In this document: positions 1 to 5,580 of the stretch, in pieces | How the letters are laid out: each line of letters begins with the position of its first letter | Position numbering within the stretch: the stretch's first letter is position 1 | From: Planctomycetaceae bacterium | GTDB lineage: Bacteria; Planctomycetota; Planctomycetia; Pirellulales; PALSA-1355 | Reading direction: 5' to 3' | Assembly: GCA_005773095.1 (NCBI GenBank) | Contig: SXHT01000157.1 | Coordinates: 1-9,383, forward strand | Length of the DNA: 9,383 nucleotides | The notes under the pieces: generated by a model | The model's database searches: none | Told to the model about the DNA's origin: nothing | What the model saw: the letters and a program-made list of their open reading frames with translations, nothing else | Made by a program: the position numbers and the translations under genes

Positions 1-1
1 C

Positions 2-622
2 ATTGTGAAGACGATTGAGCACGGCCTGACGACCAACGGTGAGCAGTTCCTTGTGATGGAATACTTGGACGGGCCCGGGCTCAACTCGGTGCTCGTGGCA
101 AAGAGTCCCCTGCTCGACGGCAACCGCGTGACGATTATCCGCCAAACCGCGGAGGCACTGGCTGAGATTCACCGCTTGAAGTTCATCCATCGCGACATCT
201 GCCCGCGAAACATTGTCGTCAATCGCGCCGGAAACCAGGTGAAGCTGATCGATTTCGGTTTAACCTTGCCCGATACACCGCAATTTCGCCAGCCGGGTGT
301 GCGCACGGGTACGCCCAACTACATGGCTCCCGAGATCGTGCGCCGCAGGCCCACGAGCAAGCTCATTGATGTGTTTGCCTTTGGCGTGACGGCGTTTGAG
401 ATTTGCACCGGCGACCTGCCTTGGCCGCGCGGCACGGGCATTGATGCCATGAGGCACGGCATCACCGAGCCGACGGATATCCGCCAACTTCGACCCGGCA
501 TTAATGAAAACCTGGCCCGCGCAATCCACGCCTGTCTCGATCCCGAAATGACGCGGCGATTGGAGTCCATGAATCGCTTCCTGGCGCTGATCGAGGACAT
601 CCAGCACGAGGACGGATCGTAG
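2..622 (+). CDS. Serine/threonine protein kinase, C-terminal part (5' end outside window)
   Basis: Hanks-type protein kinase that would transfer phosphate from ATP to Ser/Thr on target proteins. The open frame runs through the left edge of the window (it reads I-V-K-T-I-E from base 2), so the glycine loop and ATP-anchoring lysine lie upstream and the visible Met at base 5 is probably not the start. Counting from that Met, visible parts are the hinge VMEYLDG (17-23), the catalytic loop HRDICPRN (62-69), the metal-binding DFG (83-85), the P+1/APE segment GTPNYMAPE (102-110), and DVFAFGVTAFEICTGDLPW of the C-lobe (122-140). The protein stops at residue 205 just after the kinase fold. No transmembrane helix or sensor domain follows, so this looks like a compact soluble kinase. 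The catalytic loop is odd: the usual Lys of HRDLKPEN is Cys here, while the Asp and Asn are kept. Its substrate cannot be told. Family assignment is very secure. Confidence 0.93.
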   Translation: MVKTIEHGLTTNGEQFLVMEYLDGPGLNSVLVAKSPLLDGNRVTIIRQTAEALAEIHRLKFIHRDICPRNIVVNRAGNQVKLIDFGLTLPDTPQFRQPGVRTGTPNYMAPEIVRRRPTSKLIDVFAFGVTAFEICTGDLPWPRGTGIDAMRHGITEPTDIRQLRPGINENLARAIHACLDPEMTRRLESMNRFLALIEDIQHEDGS

Positions 623-623
623 G

Positions 624-644
624 CGTCGGGCCGGTTTTCCGACG
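624..644 (+). terminator. Weak hairpin after the kinase stop
   Basis: A 6-bp stem CGTCGG/CCGACG (624-629 with 639-644) starts two bases after the kinase TAG. The loop is 9 nt and contains TTTT; no T-run follows the stem. It could help end kinase transcription, but it is short and could be chance in GC-rich DNA. Confidence 0.2.
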
Positions 645-695
645 GCTCCTACGACCGCTTCCTGACCGCCTCGCCACAGCGGTGATAAGATCGGC

Positions 696-770
696 GTAAC
701 CGTCCACGGGCCGGGGACTGGCTCATTTTCCCGGCGAATTCGCCAGAGGTGCATCGTTCTGGCAGGGAAT
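696..770 (+). repeat. IS66-like MITE family, copy A (left half only)
   Basis: This stretch matches the left half of the intact element at 1881-2016. It has the GTAACCG terminus (696-702), the GGGGACTGGC box, ATTTTCCCGGCGAATTCGCC and the following GCATCGTTC...CAGGGA segment, which is closest to copy C (5810-5935). The match fades near 770 and no right terminus follows, so this is a truncated relic. It lies between the kinase and the Fur-family gene, and its end forms the upstream DNA of the latter. It has no coding capacity of its own. Confidence 0.8.
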
Positions 771-801
771 GGGTTTGTTGATCTGTCGATTTCACGCTCG
801 G

Positions 802-830
802 TTCCTAAGTCGAAGGCAATCTGGTAGAAT
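802..830 (+). promoter_or_regulatory. Candidate promoter for the Fur-family gene (near-leaderless)
   Basis: TAGAAT at 825-830 resembles a -10 box. TTCCTA at 802-807 lies 17 bp upstream as a poor -35. The ATG is at 838, only 7 bases beyond the -10, so a transcript from here would begin at or next to the start codon. No Shine-Dalgarno sequence precedes the ATG, which fits a leaderless message. This rests on motif inspection alone. Confidence 0.35.
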
Positions 831-837
831 CGTAGTC

Positions 838-1284
838 ATGGACCGCGATTCACAAGTTTCTCCCGCCGACCCTGCCCGCGAGCGGATTCGTGCCGCGGGA
901 TTACGGGCGACGGCGGCACGGATCGCGGTGCTCAGAGAGTTGATCGCCGGCGCTTCGCCCCTGAGCCATGCTGAAGTGGCCGAAAAGCTCGCCTCGACCG
1001 GCTTTGATCGCGTGACCGTCTACCGGAATCTGATGGAGTTGGCCGACGCCGGCATTGCCAACCGAGTGGATTTCGGGGACCACACATGGCGGTTTGAGGT
1101 GACCATCGCGGGATCGAAAGAGCACGTTAGCGATCATCCGCATTTTGTGTGTGTCGATTGCGGGGAAGTTTCTTGTTTGCCTGGCGTGAGCGTCAGCGTG
1201 ACTGACCCCAAGGAGACAAAGTCGTCCGGCGTAGGTCAGATCACGGAAGTATTGCTCAAGGGGCACTGCGGAAATTGCACGTGA
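838..1284 (+). CDS. Fur-family metal/peroxide-responsive transcriptional repressor
   Basis: Predicted dimeric DNA-binding regulator of the Fur superfamily (Fur/PerR/Zur), 148 aa, a normal length. The N-terminal winged helix covers about residues 12-85; the recognition segment is FDRVTVYRNLMELADAGIA (56-74), the family hallmark. The C-terminal part has two CxxC pairs, C105/C108 (FVCVDCGEV) and C144/C147 (GHCGNC), expected to bind structural zinc. H96, D99, H100 and H102 form the usual His-rich metal-binding stretch. The His normally found eight residues before the third Cys (H125 in E. coli Fur) is Thr136 here, so the regulatory metal site may differ. I chose ATG 838 because an upstream in-frame start (769) would lie in the end of repeat copy A. 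The convergent neighbour is a Bcp-type peroxiredoxin, which hints at peroxide or iron stress, but the subclass cannot be settled from sequence alone. Confidence 0.9.
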   Translation: MDRDSQVSPADPARERIRAAGLRATAARIAVLRELIAGASPLSHAEVAEKLASTGFDRVTVYRNLMELADAGIANRVDFGDHTWRFEVTIAGSKEHVSDHPHFVCVDCGEVSCLPGVSVSVTDPKETKSSGVGQITEVLLKGHCGNCT

Positions 1285-1290
1285 TTGCTT

Positions 1291-1309
1291 CCGGCGATGC
1301 CATCGCCGG
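1291..1309. terminator. Hairpin between convergent fur-like and bcp genes
   Basis: The 27-bp gap between the two stop codons holds an almost perfect palindrome, CCGGCGATG-C-CATCGCCGG (8-bp stem, GCC loop if 3 nt stay unpaired). Its place between convergent stops suggests a two-way terminator. No clear T-run follows on either strand, so it would not be a classical intrinsic terminator. Confidence 0.5.
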
Positions 1310-1311
1310 CT

Positions 1312-1782
1312 TTACAGTTCTTTCAGGGCCGCGAGCACTTCCTCATCGTGGCCGTCGACTTGCACTTTCTTCCAGACCTTGGCGACTTTGCCTTCGGCGT
1401 CGATCAGAAATGTTGATCGCTGGATGCCCATCGACTTCTTGCCGTACATGTTCTTTTCGCGCCAAGCACCGTATCTTTCAGAAAGCTTGTGATCGGTGTC
1501 CGCCAGCAGCGGAAAATTGAGTTGGAACTTATCGCGGAACCTGACGTGGCTCTCGACGCTATCGGCGCTTATGCCGAACACCTTGGCCCCAAGCTTCGCA
1601 ATCGCCGATTTCTGGTCGCGAAACGCGCAGGCCTCGCGGGTACAGCCAGGTGTGTCGTCTTTGGGATAAAAGTACAGCACGACCGGGCCGCCCCTGAGGC
1701 TGGAGAGCTTAATCTTCGAGCCATCGTCGGACGGAAGCGTGAATTCGGGGGCCCGCGAGCCCTCTTTAAGCCAGTCGGACAT
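1312..1782 (-). CDS. bcp: Thioredoxin-dependent thiol peroxidase (Bcp/PrxQ-type peroxiredoxin)
   Basis: Cytoplasmic peroxiredoxin of the AhpC/TSA thioredoxin-fold family that reduces H2O2 and organic hydroperoxides with electrons from thioredoxin. Length 156 aa is typical for Bcp. Key features are GSRAPEFTLPSDDG (8-21), the active site FYPKDDTPGCTREACAFRD (38-56) with peroxidatic Cys47 and a second Cys52 placed as in atypical 2-Cys Bcp/PrxQ proteins, FGISADSVESH (69-79), and QRSTFLID (121-128) with the conserved Arg122. I chose ATG 1782 because family similarity begins right there (MSDWLKEGSRAPEF); a longer frame reaching 1962 would translate 60 residues from the MITE at 1881-2016 and intergenic DNA. 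There is no SD sequence: the bases before ATG are C-rich heptamer repeats. The gene converges with the Fur-family regulator and diverges from rsfS. Confidence 0.93.
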   Translation of the reverse strand: MSDWLKEGSRAPEFTLPSDDGSKIKLSSLRGGPVVLYFYPKDDTPGCTREACAFRDQKSAIAKLGAKVFGISADSVESHVRFRDKFQLNFPLLADTDHKLSERYGAWREKNMYGKKSMGIQRSTFLIDAEGKVAKVWKKVQVDGHDEEVLAALKEL

Positions 1783-1784
1783 AC

Positions 1785-1802
1785 GGGGTGAGGGGTGAGG
1801 GG
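1785..1802. repeat. Heptamer tandem repeat directly upstream of bcp start
   Basis: GGGGTGA occurs twice in tandem and is followed by GGGG (plus strand), ending 3 bases from the bcp start codon. On the bcp sense strand it reads as CCCCTCA units, replacing any purine-rich ribosome binding site. Three G4 tracts with 3-nt spacers are present, one short of a standard quadruplex motif. Confidence 0.7.
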
Positions 1803-1843
1803 TTCCGTTCGGATGTCGGCTCCGTGCGACCGTTTCTCTGCCC

Positions 1844-1871
1844 ACGATAGCAGGCTGCGAACGCCTGGCAA
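1844..1871 (-). promoter_or_regulatory. bcp: Candidate sigma-70-type promoter for bcp
   Basis: On the minus strand TTGCCA (1871-1866) and TATCGT (1849-1844) are spaced 16 bp, with TG one base before the -10 (TGCTATCGT, an extended -10). Transcription would start about 55 bases ahead of the bcp ATG. The -35 lies just 9 bp from the left end of the MITE at 1881, so the insertion sits immediately behind this promoter. Confidence 0.4.
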
Positions 1872-1872
1872 G

Positions 1873-2024
1873 GGCGTCACGTAACCGTTCACGGGCCGGG
1901 GACTGGCTTATTTTCCCGGCGAATTCGCCGGAGGCACAGGGTTCTGTCAGGAGGTTGTCCAACGTGGTTCCCGGGAAAATGTGCCTGTCCCCCTCTCTTG
2001 GCCCATGAACGGTTACGGCGTCAC
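1873..2024. repeat. 8-bp target-site duplication (GGCGTCAC) bracketing the MITE
   Basis: GGCGTCAC at 1873-1880 and again at 2017-2024 directly abut the two ends of the 136-bp element with no extra bases. A perfect 8-bp direct repeat is what an insertion with 8-bp staggered cuts leaves. Eight is the duplication length known for the IS66 family. The empty site would have read AGGGCGTCACAATCGAG. Confidence 0.85.
1881..2016. mobile_element. Intact 136-bp non-autonomous (MITE-like) element with IS66-type ends, copy B
   Basis: The element starts with GTAACCGTTCACGGGCC (1881-1897) and ends with the inverted copy (2000-2016), 16 of 17 bases matching. Inside, a second inverted pair (1898-1919 with 1971-1992, 19 of 22 matching) carries GGGGAC...ATTTTCCCGG, so most of the element can fold back on itself. 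The central part contains the palindrome GGCGAATTCGCC (1918-1929). It is flanked by a perfect 8-bp duplication. It has no plausible gene, so any movement would need a transposase supplied elsewhere. GTAA-starting termini plus an 8-bp duplication are the combination known for IS66-family elements; assignment to IS66 is inference because no transposase is present. It lies in the intergenic region between divergent bcp and rsfS. Confidence 0.85.
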
Positions 2025-2084
2025 AATCGAGAAAACCGAACGATTCGATCGCATGGGGCCTCTTCGCTTATCGAGGCTTCGAGG

Positions 2085-2090
2085 TAAAAT
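2085..2090 (+). promoter_or_regulatory. rsfS: Candidate -10 box for rsfS
   Basis: TAAAAT lies about 48 bp ahead of the TTG start in the only AT-rich patch of this spacer (GGTAAAATTAATCATGG). No convincing -35 lies 16-18 bp upstream. It lies downstream of the MITE, so the insertion would not split this promoter. Confidence 0.3.
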
Positions 2091-2126
2091 TAATCATGGT
2101 CCTTGTGTCTCAACTACTCATCGTGT

Positions 2127-2130
2127 GAGG
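2127..2130 (+). promoter_or_regulatory. rsfS: Ribosome binding site supporting the TTG start of rsfS
   Basis: GAGG followed by seven bases and then TTG at 2138. There is no in-frame ATG before the conserved RsfS core, so this SD is what favours the TTG start. Confidence 0.6.
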
Positions 2131-2137
2131 AACAACG

Positions 2138-2563
2138 TTGGCCATCGCTCGCTCGGCCCGTGTCACCACCAGTCAACCCAATCGCAGCTTGGATCGCGCC
2201 TTAGCCGCGGCCCGCACCGCCGAACTTAGCCGCGGACGGGACATTATCATTCTTGACTTGCGCGAACTTACAAGCGTGTTTGATTACTTCGTGCTCGTGA
2301 CGGGCGCCAGCCGGCGTCAGCTGCATGCCATCAGCGAAGAAATTGACCGCGTGATGCAAGGCGAATACGGGGATAGGCGGCTCGGCAGGGAAGGCTATCA
2401 GGAAAGCCGCTGGATCCTGCTGGACTTCGGCGATATCGTGGTTCACATGTTCGATGATGAGACTCGTGCCTACTATGGGCTGGAGCATCTCTGGAGCGGC
2501 GCAACGCGTGTGCCTTTCGAAGGCGTTTCGCCAGCAGCCGGCGCGCCAACGGTTCGGCCTTGA
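2138..2563 (+). CDS. rsfS: Ribosome silencing factor RsfS (Iojap/YbeB family)
   Basis: Binds ribosomal protein uL14 on the 50S subunit and blocks subunit joining when nutrients are low, which slows translation. The protein is 141 aa. The conserved core spans about residues 18-127: DIIILDLRELTSVFDYFVLVTG (35-56), the helix SRRQLHAISEEIDRVM (58-73), WILLDFGDIVVHMFDDETRAYYGLEHLW (92-119). These match the family blocks DYFVIASG, WVLLDFGDVVVHVF and the REYYxLExLW end. The first 17 residues and the last 14 (Pro/Ala-rich) are variable tails. The TTG start is supported by GAGG at 2127-2130. In many bacteria rsfS sits by nadD or rlmH; neither is here, and the gene is probably transcribed alone. It diverges from bcp across the MITE. 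Confidence 0.94.
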   Translation: MAIARSARVTTSQPNRSLDRALAAARTAELSRGRDIIILDLRELTSVFDYFVLVTGASRRQLHAISEEIDRVMQGEYGDRRLGREGYQESRWILLDFGDIVVHMFDDETRAYYGLEHLWSGATRVPFEGVSPAAGAPTVRP

Positions 2564-2618
2564 CCGTGACCGGCCTTCGCCGTATTGTCCGCCCCGATGA
2601 GGCTTCCATCGGTCACGG
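2564..2618 (+). terminator. Inverted repeat immediately after the rsfS stop
   Basis: CCGTGACCG (2564-2572) starts on the base after the rsfS TGA and pairs perfectly with CGGTCACGG (2610-2618). A nested stem CCGATG/CATCGG (2594-2599 with 2607-2612) overlaps the right arm and would compete with it. No T-run follows, so it may be a terminator-like or 3'-protecting structure, or a repeat relic. Confidence 0.35.
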
Positions 2619-2685
2619 ATGACGGCTGGTTGCTAGCACGTCGTTTCGCCGCTTGGATGTTGAAGGGGTTAAGACTCGCGCTGGT

Positions 2686-2737
2686 TGGAGTTCCGCCTTT
2701 AGGCGGCGAATGAAGACCGCCCCAGGGGGGAACTCCA
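2686..2737. repeat. REP-like hairpin element in the rsfS-aminotransferase spacer
   Basis: Outer arms TGGAGTTCC (2686-2694) and GGAACTCCA (2729-2737) pair perfectly. Overlapping the left arm is the hairpin CCGCCT-TT-AGGCGG (2693-2706), and the right half contains the related ACCGCCCC. This nested-hairpin form is typical of dispersed intergenic repeats. Its sequence differs from the hairpins around the transposase at 8828, so it would be a separate family. The spacer 2564-2797 holds nothing else that I can identify as a gene. Confidence 0.55.
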
Positions 2738-2797
2738 TCGCGTGAAACCGACTCCCGACCCCATTTGCTACCTGCTGCATGGAGGCTTGCGGTCACG

Positions 2798-4066
2798 ATG
2801 AATTCTGCCTCGCGATTGGACTCTTTCGGTGGTACTTCGGTGCCACTGGTCAATGCTGTTACGCCCGTGCCGCTGTTGGATGTCAGCCGGCAGTATCAGC
2901 CGCTCAGGACCGAGATCATGGCTGCCGTCGCGCGGGTCTGCGATAGCGGGCGTTTCGTGCTCGGCCCCGATTGCGAGCAGCTCGAGTTATCGCTGGCCGA
3001 GTATTGCCACGCGAAATACGCAATCGCCTGCGCGTCGGGCAGCGATGCACTGCTTCTGGCCCTGATGGCCTACGATATCGGGCATGGCGACGAAGTGCTG
3101 TTGCCCAGTTACACATTCTTCGCGACGGCCGGCGCGGTCTGGCGCACGGGAGCCAAGGCGGTGTTTGTCGACCTCGAACCGACGACGTACAACATCGACC
3201 CGGCCCAAATCGAAAGCTTGATCACGCCCGCCACCAAGGCCATTATTCCCGTGCATCTCTACGGCCAGTGTGCCGAGATGGACGAGATCAACCGGATTGG
3301 TAAGAAGCACAATCTGGCCGTCATCGAGGACGCGGCCCAAGCCATCGGAGCGGAGTATCACGGGCAACGTGCTGGATCGCTTGGCGATCTTGGCTGCATC
3401 AGCTTCTATCCGACAAAAAACCTGGGCGGTTTTGGCGATGGCGGGGCGCTCACGACGAATAACGCACAGTTGGCTGACAAACTGAAGCTATTGCGGCTGC
3501 ACGGCATGCAACCGCGTTATTATCACCAGTTGGTCGGCATCAATAGCCGGCTAGACACGCTTCAGGCCGCGGTGCTTAACGTCAAGCTGCCCCATTTGGA
3601 CGACTGGTCTGACCAGCGCGAAGTCAACGCGAAGCGCTACCACGCATTGTTTGCCGCCGCCGGATTGGACCAGGTGCTAGGCTTGCCCGCCACTGGGGCC
3701 CAGCGCCGGCACGTTTGGAACCAGTACATTGTGCGTGTCCCTGGTGGCAAGCGCGATCCGCTGCGCGAGCATCTGGCAAATCTTAAGATTGGCACCGAGA
3801 TCTACTACCCCGTGCCATTGCACTTGCAAGAGTGCTTTAAGTCACTTGGCTACCGGCCGGGAAGTTTACCGGAGTCGGAGCGTGCCGCGGCCGAGACGAT
3901 TGCCCTTCCGATTTTCCCGGAACTGACCGCGGCCGAGCAGCGTGCGGTCGTGGGCGCGATTGGCTCATTCTTTCGCATCAAAGCGGTGGGTAACTTGGGC
4001 AGCCTGATTCCGACTGCCAGGCTTATGAATCACATCAGCAGCCCGAGCCAGGGCGTCGCTGGGTAG
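2798..4066 (+). CDS. DegT/DnrJ/EryC1/StrS-family PLP-dependent sugar aminotransferase
   Basis: Predicted fold-type I PLP enzyme that transfers an amino group, usually from glutamate, to a keto-sugar nucleotide for cell-surface glycans. Length 422 aa, longer than the usual ~370. The family N-terminus PVPLLDVSRQYQPLRTEI starts about residue 26, giving a short leader. The phosphate-binding GSDAL is at 81-85, the PLP-ring Asp in VIEDAAQAIGAEY is D178 with Q181, and the Schiff-base lysine is K207 in SFYPTKNLGGFGDGGAL. INSRLDTLQAAVL and the late block GTEIYYPVPLHLQ...ALPIFPEL are typical. About 30 residues after the usual end (from FFRIKAVG) have no family counterpart that I recognise. ATG 2798 was chosen over TTG 2765 because GGAGG (2781-2785) lies 12 bases before it. 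It converges with an O-antigen ligase-like gene, which supports a surface-polysaccharide role; the exact sugar cannot be told. Confidence 0.92.
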   Translation: MNSASRLDSFGGTSVPLVNAVTPVPLLDVSRQYQPLRTEIMAAVARVCDSGRFVLGPDCEQLELSLAEYCHAKYAIACASGSDALLLALMAYDIGHGDEVLLPSYTFFATAGAVWRTGAKAVFVDLEPTTYNIDPAQIESLITPATKAIIPVHLYGQCAEMDEINRIGKKHNLAVIEDAAQAIGAEYHGQRAGSLGDLGCISFYPTKNLGGFGDGGALTTNNAQLADKLKLLRLHGMQPRYYHQLVGINSRLDTLQAAVLNVKLPHLDDWSDQREVNAKRYHALFAAAGLDQVLGLPATGAQRRHVWNQYIVRVPGGKRDPLREHLANLKIGTEIYYPVPLHLQECFKSLGYRPGSLPESERAAAETIALPIFPELTAAEQRAVVGAIGSFFRIKAVGNLGSLIPTARLMNHISSPSQGVAG

Positions 4067-4107
4067 TAGCAGGCACACTTCAAGTGCGGTCGCTTTCGGA
4101 CCCGGCC

Positions 4108-4122
4108 CATTGTCCGACAATG
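4108..4122. terminator. Palindrome between convergent aminotransferase and ligase genes
   Basis: CATTGTC-C-GACAATG, a 7-bp perfect palindrome (6-bp stem with a 3-nt loop), abuts the ligase stop codon in the 56-bp gap between convergent genes. A smaller one, CACTT-C-AAGTG, lies at 4076-4086. Position suggests a shared terminator, but there is no T-run and the stem is weak. Confidence 0.3.
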
Positions 4123-5523
4123 CTAGGAAAACTGGCGGCTGGCGATCTGGCGGGATCGGGAGGCCCGTGCCGGGCGATCGTCCGATTCTTCGGGTGGCGT
4201 CATGAGGTTTACAACCAGGCCGCCCCAGAAGAAAACGACCATGTTCATCATGGCGATGATCGTGGTGTCGTGGAACATGGAGTTGGGGAAGTAACCCGCC
4301 ATCAGCGCCAGAAACACCAGCCCAGCCTGTCGTATCTCCAAGGGGGTGGAAGTCTGCCGCCACAGTCGCCATGCCTCGCGCACCCAATGCGCAATCAGCA
4401 ACAGAAACACGGTCAAGCCGGCCATTCCCGTCTCCACGAGCAGCGACAGTACCGCATTGTGCTGCACATAGGGTCGTGCTTTGGAGAGCACAAGTTCGGA
4501 GGAACGGTCGTGCAGAAAGGGTTTCTGTTCATCCGAGTAATGCGCCAGTCCGCAGCCCATCGTCGGGCGGTCGAGAAACATTTGCCAGGCCACGTAGGCG
4601 AAGATTGGTCGTAGCGTGGTTGAGTCGGCAGTTTCCGCTGCCGACAGATTTTTGTCGCGTTTGAATGCCATCAGGCTGTCCCACTTGACGGCGACGACGA
4701 AAGCGCAGGCGATGAGGCCGCCGACGATCGCCGGTGTCCGCAGGCGTCGTGGCATCGAAAGACCCGCGACAATGGCCAGCGCAGCCGCCCCCCCCATCCA
4801 CACGCTGCGAGTCAGCGTGAAGTACATGCCAGCCAGCATGAGCGGTGCAAAGCCGGCGGCGAGCAACATTTTTCCCCTGCGATCGAACCTCGGCCACATC
4901 ATCAGTCCGCATGAAAGACACAATGCCATCAACACCCCGTTGCCGGGCGGATTGAGGAGTGGTCCGCGCCCGCGCCCCAAAAACTCCAGTGACCTTGGCG
5001 AAGTGATGTATCGCGGGAAAACCAGCTGGCACAGACCTTGAGCTTCCAACACGGCGGTCGCCGCCAAATAGATTCCCAGCCCGGCGAACGCAGCAAATAG
5101 CCACTGCAATTCACGCACGCCGAAGCTGGCGTGCCTGGCGATCCAGTAGATCGCTGCCGGCATGAACCAAAAGAACAGCAGGTAAGACAGCGGTTGAGAG
5201 CGATTGATCCGCCAGTCGTGCGAGAACACATTGAGTGTCATGATGCCGATCAGGACGACCAGCAGCAGGTCGGCTGCGGTCATGGAACGCGGCTCAGTCC
5301 AGCCGAGCCAGCGATACACTCCGTAAATGATCAGCAGCAATCCCAAGAGTGCGCGATCGATCGTGATCGGCATGGGTCCGCCTGGCAGATTGAAAAACGG
5401 CGGGCCAAACACAATTCCGGCAAACAGCACGATCGCGCAGCCAGCCAGCAATCCACCGCGGCGCATCACCACGGCGCCCCAGACAATCGCGACCAGCACG
5501 GCGATCAGTGCAAAGATTTCCAT
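4123..5523 (-). CDS. O-antigen ligase/polymerase-family membrane protein (Wzy/WaaL-like)
   Basis: Polytopic inner-membrane protein, 466 aa, that by family would join or polymerise lipid-linked glycan units at the periplasmic face. There are about a dozen hydrophobic segments, for example residues 2-20, 26-40, 57-74, 83-99, 113-129, 140-158, 194-210, 219-236, 241-257, 264-279, 366-380 and 400-440. Family signatures are the Arg-rich LGRGRGPLLNPPGNG (182-196), the FTLTRSVWMGG segment (235-245, R239) and a large loop (about 281-355) ending in QHNAVLSLLVETGMAG (354-369) with H355 and E364, like the HNxxLxxxxExGxxG of the WaaL/Wzy_C group. ATG 5523 was chosen because GGGGGTGA lies about 8 bases upstream and hydrophobicity starts at once; a longer frame to 5604 would translate the REP hairpin at 5560-5580. 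The ~25-residue tail is Arg/Ser-rich. Ligase versus polymerase cannot be decided. Confidence 0.88.
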   Translation of the reverse strand: MEIFALIAVLVAIVWGAVVMRRGGLLAGCAIVLFAGIVFGPPFFNLPGGPMPITIDRALLGLLLIIYGVYRWLGWTEPRSMTAADLLLVVLIGIMTLNVFSHDWRINRSQPLSYLLFFWFMPAAIYWIARHASFGVRELQWLFAAFAGLGIYLAATAVLEAQGLCQLVFPRYITSPRSLEFLGRGRGPLLNPPGNGVLMALCLSCGLMMWPRFDRRGKMLLAAGFAPLMLAGMYFTLTRSVWMGGAAALAIVAGLSMPRRLRTPAIVGGLIACAFVVAVKWDSLMAFKRDKNLSAAETADSTTLRPIFAYVAWQMFLDRPTMGCGLAHYSDEQKPFLHDRSSELVLSKARPYVQHNAVLSLLVETGMAGLTVFLLLIAHWVREAWRLWRQTSTPLEIRQAGLVFLALMAGYFPNSMFHDTTIIAMMNMVVFFWGGLVVNLMTPPEESDDRPARASRSRQIASRQFS

Positions 5524-5559
5524 GGATATCACCCCCAAAGTGTACGTCGGCAAGACGTA

Positions 5560-5580
5560 GGACGGATTTTCAATCCGTCC
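5560..5580. repeat. REP-like hairpin upstream of the ligase gene
   Basis: Perfect 9-bp stem GGACGGATT/AATCCGTCC with a TTC loop, 37 bp ahead of the ligase ATG. From memory, close variants of this hairpin recur in planctomycete intergenic DNA and generate spurious translations such as TDFQSVP or RIENPSYV; both readings occur here. The CGCCGGCGGGCGG that follows may belong to the same repeat. It lies between the gene and any upstream promoter, so it would be in the 5' leader of the ligase mRNA. Confidence 0.65.

Noticed and set aside
1783..1962. 60-codon upstream extension of bcp
   Set aside because: It translates the heptamer repeats and the MITE. Bcp family similarity begins at the 1782 ATG.
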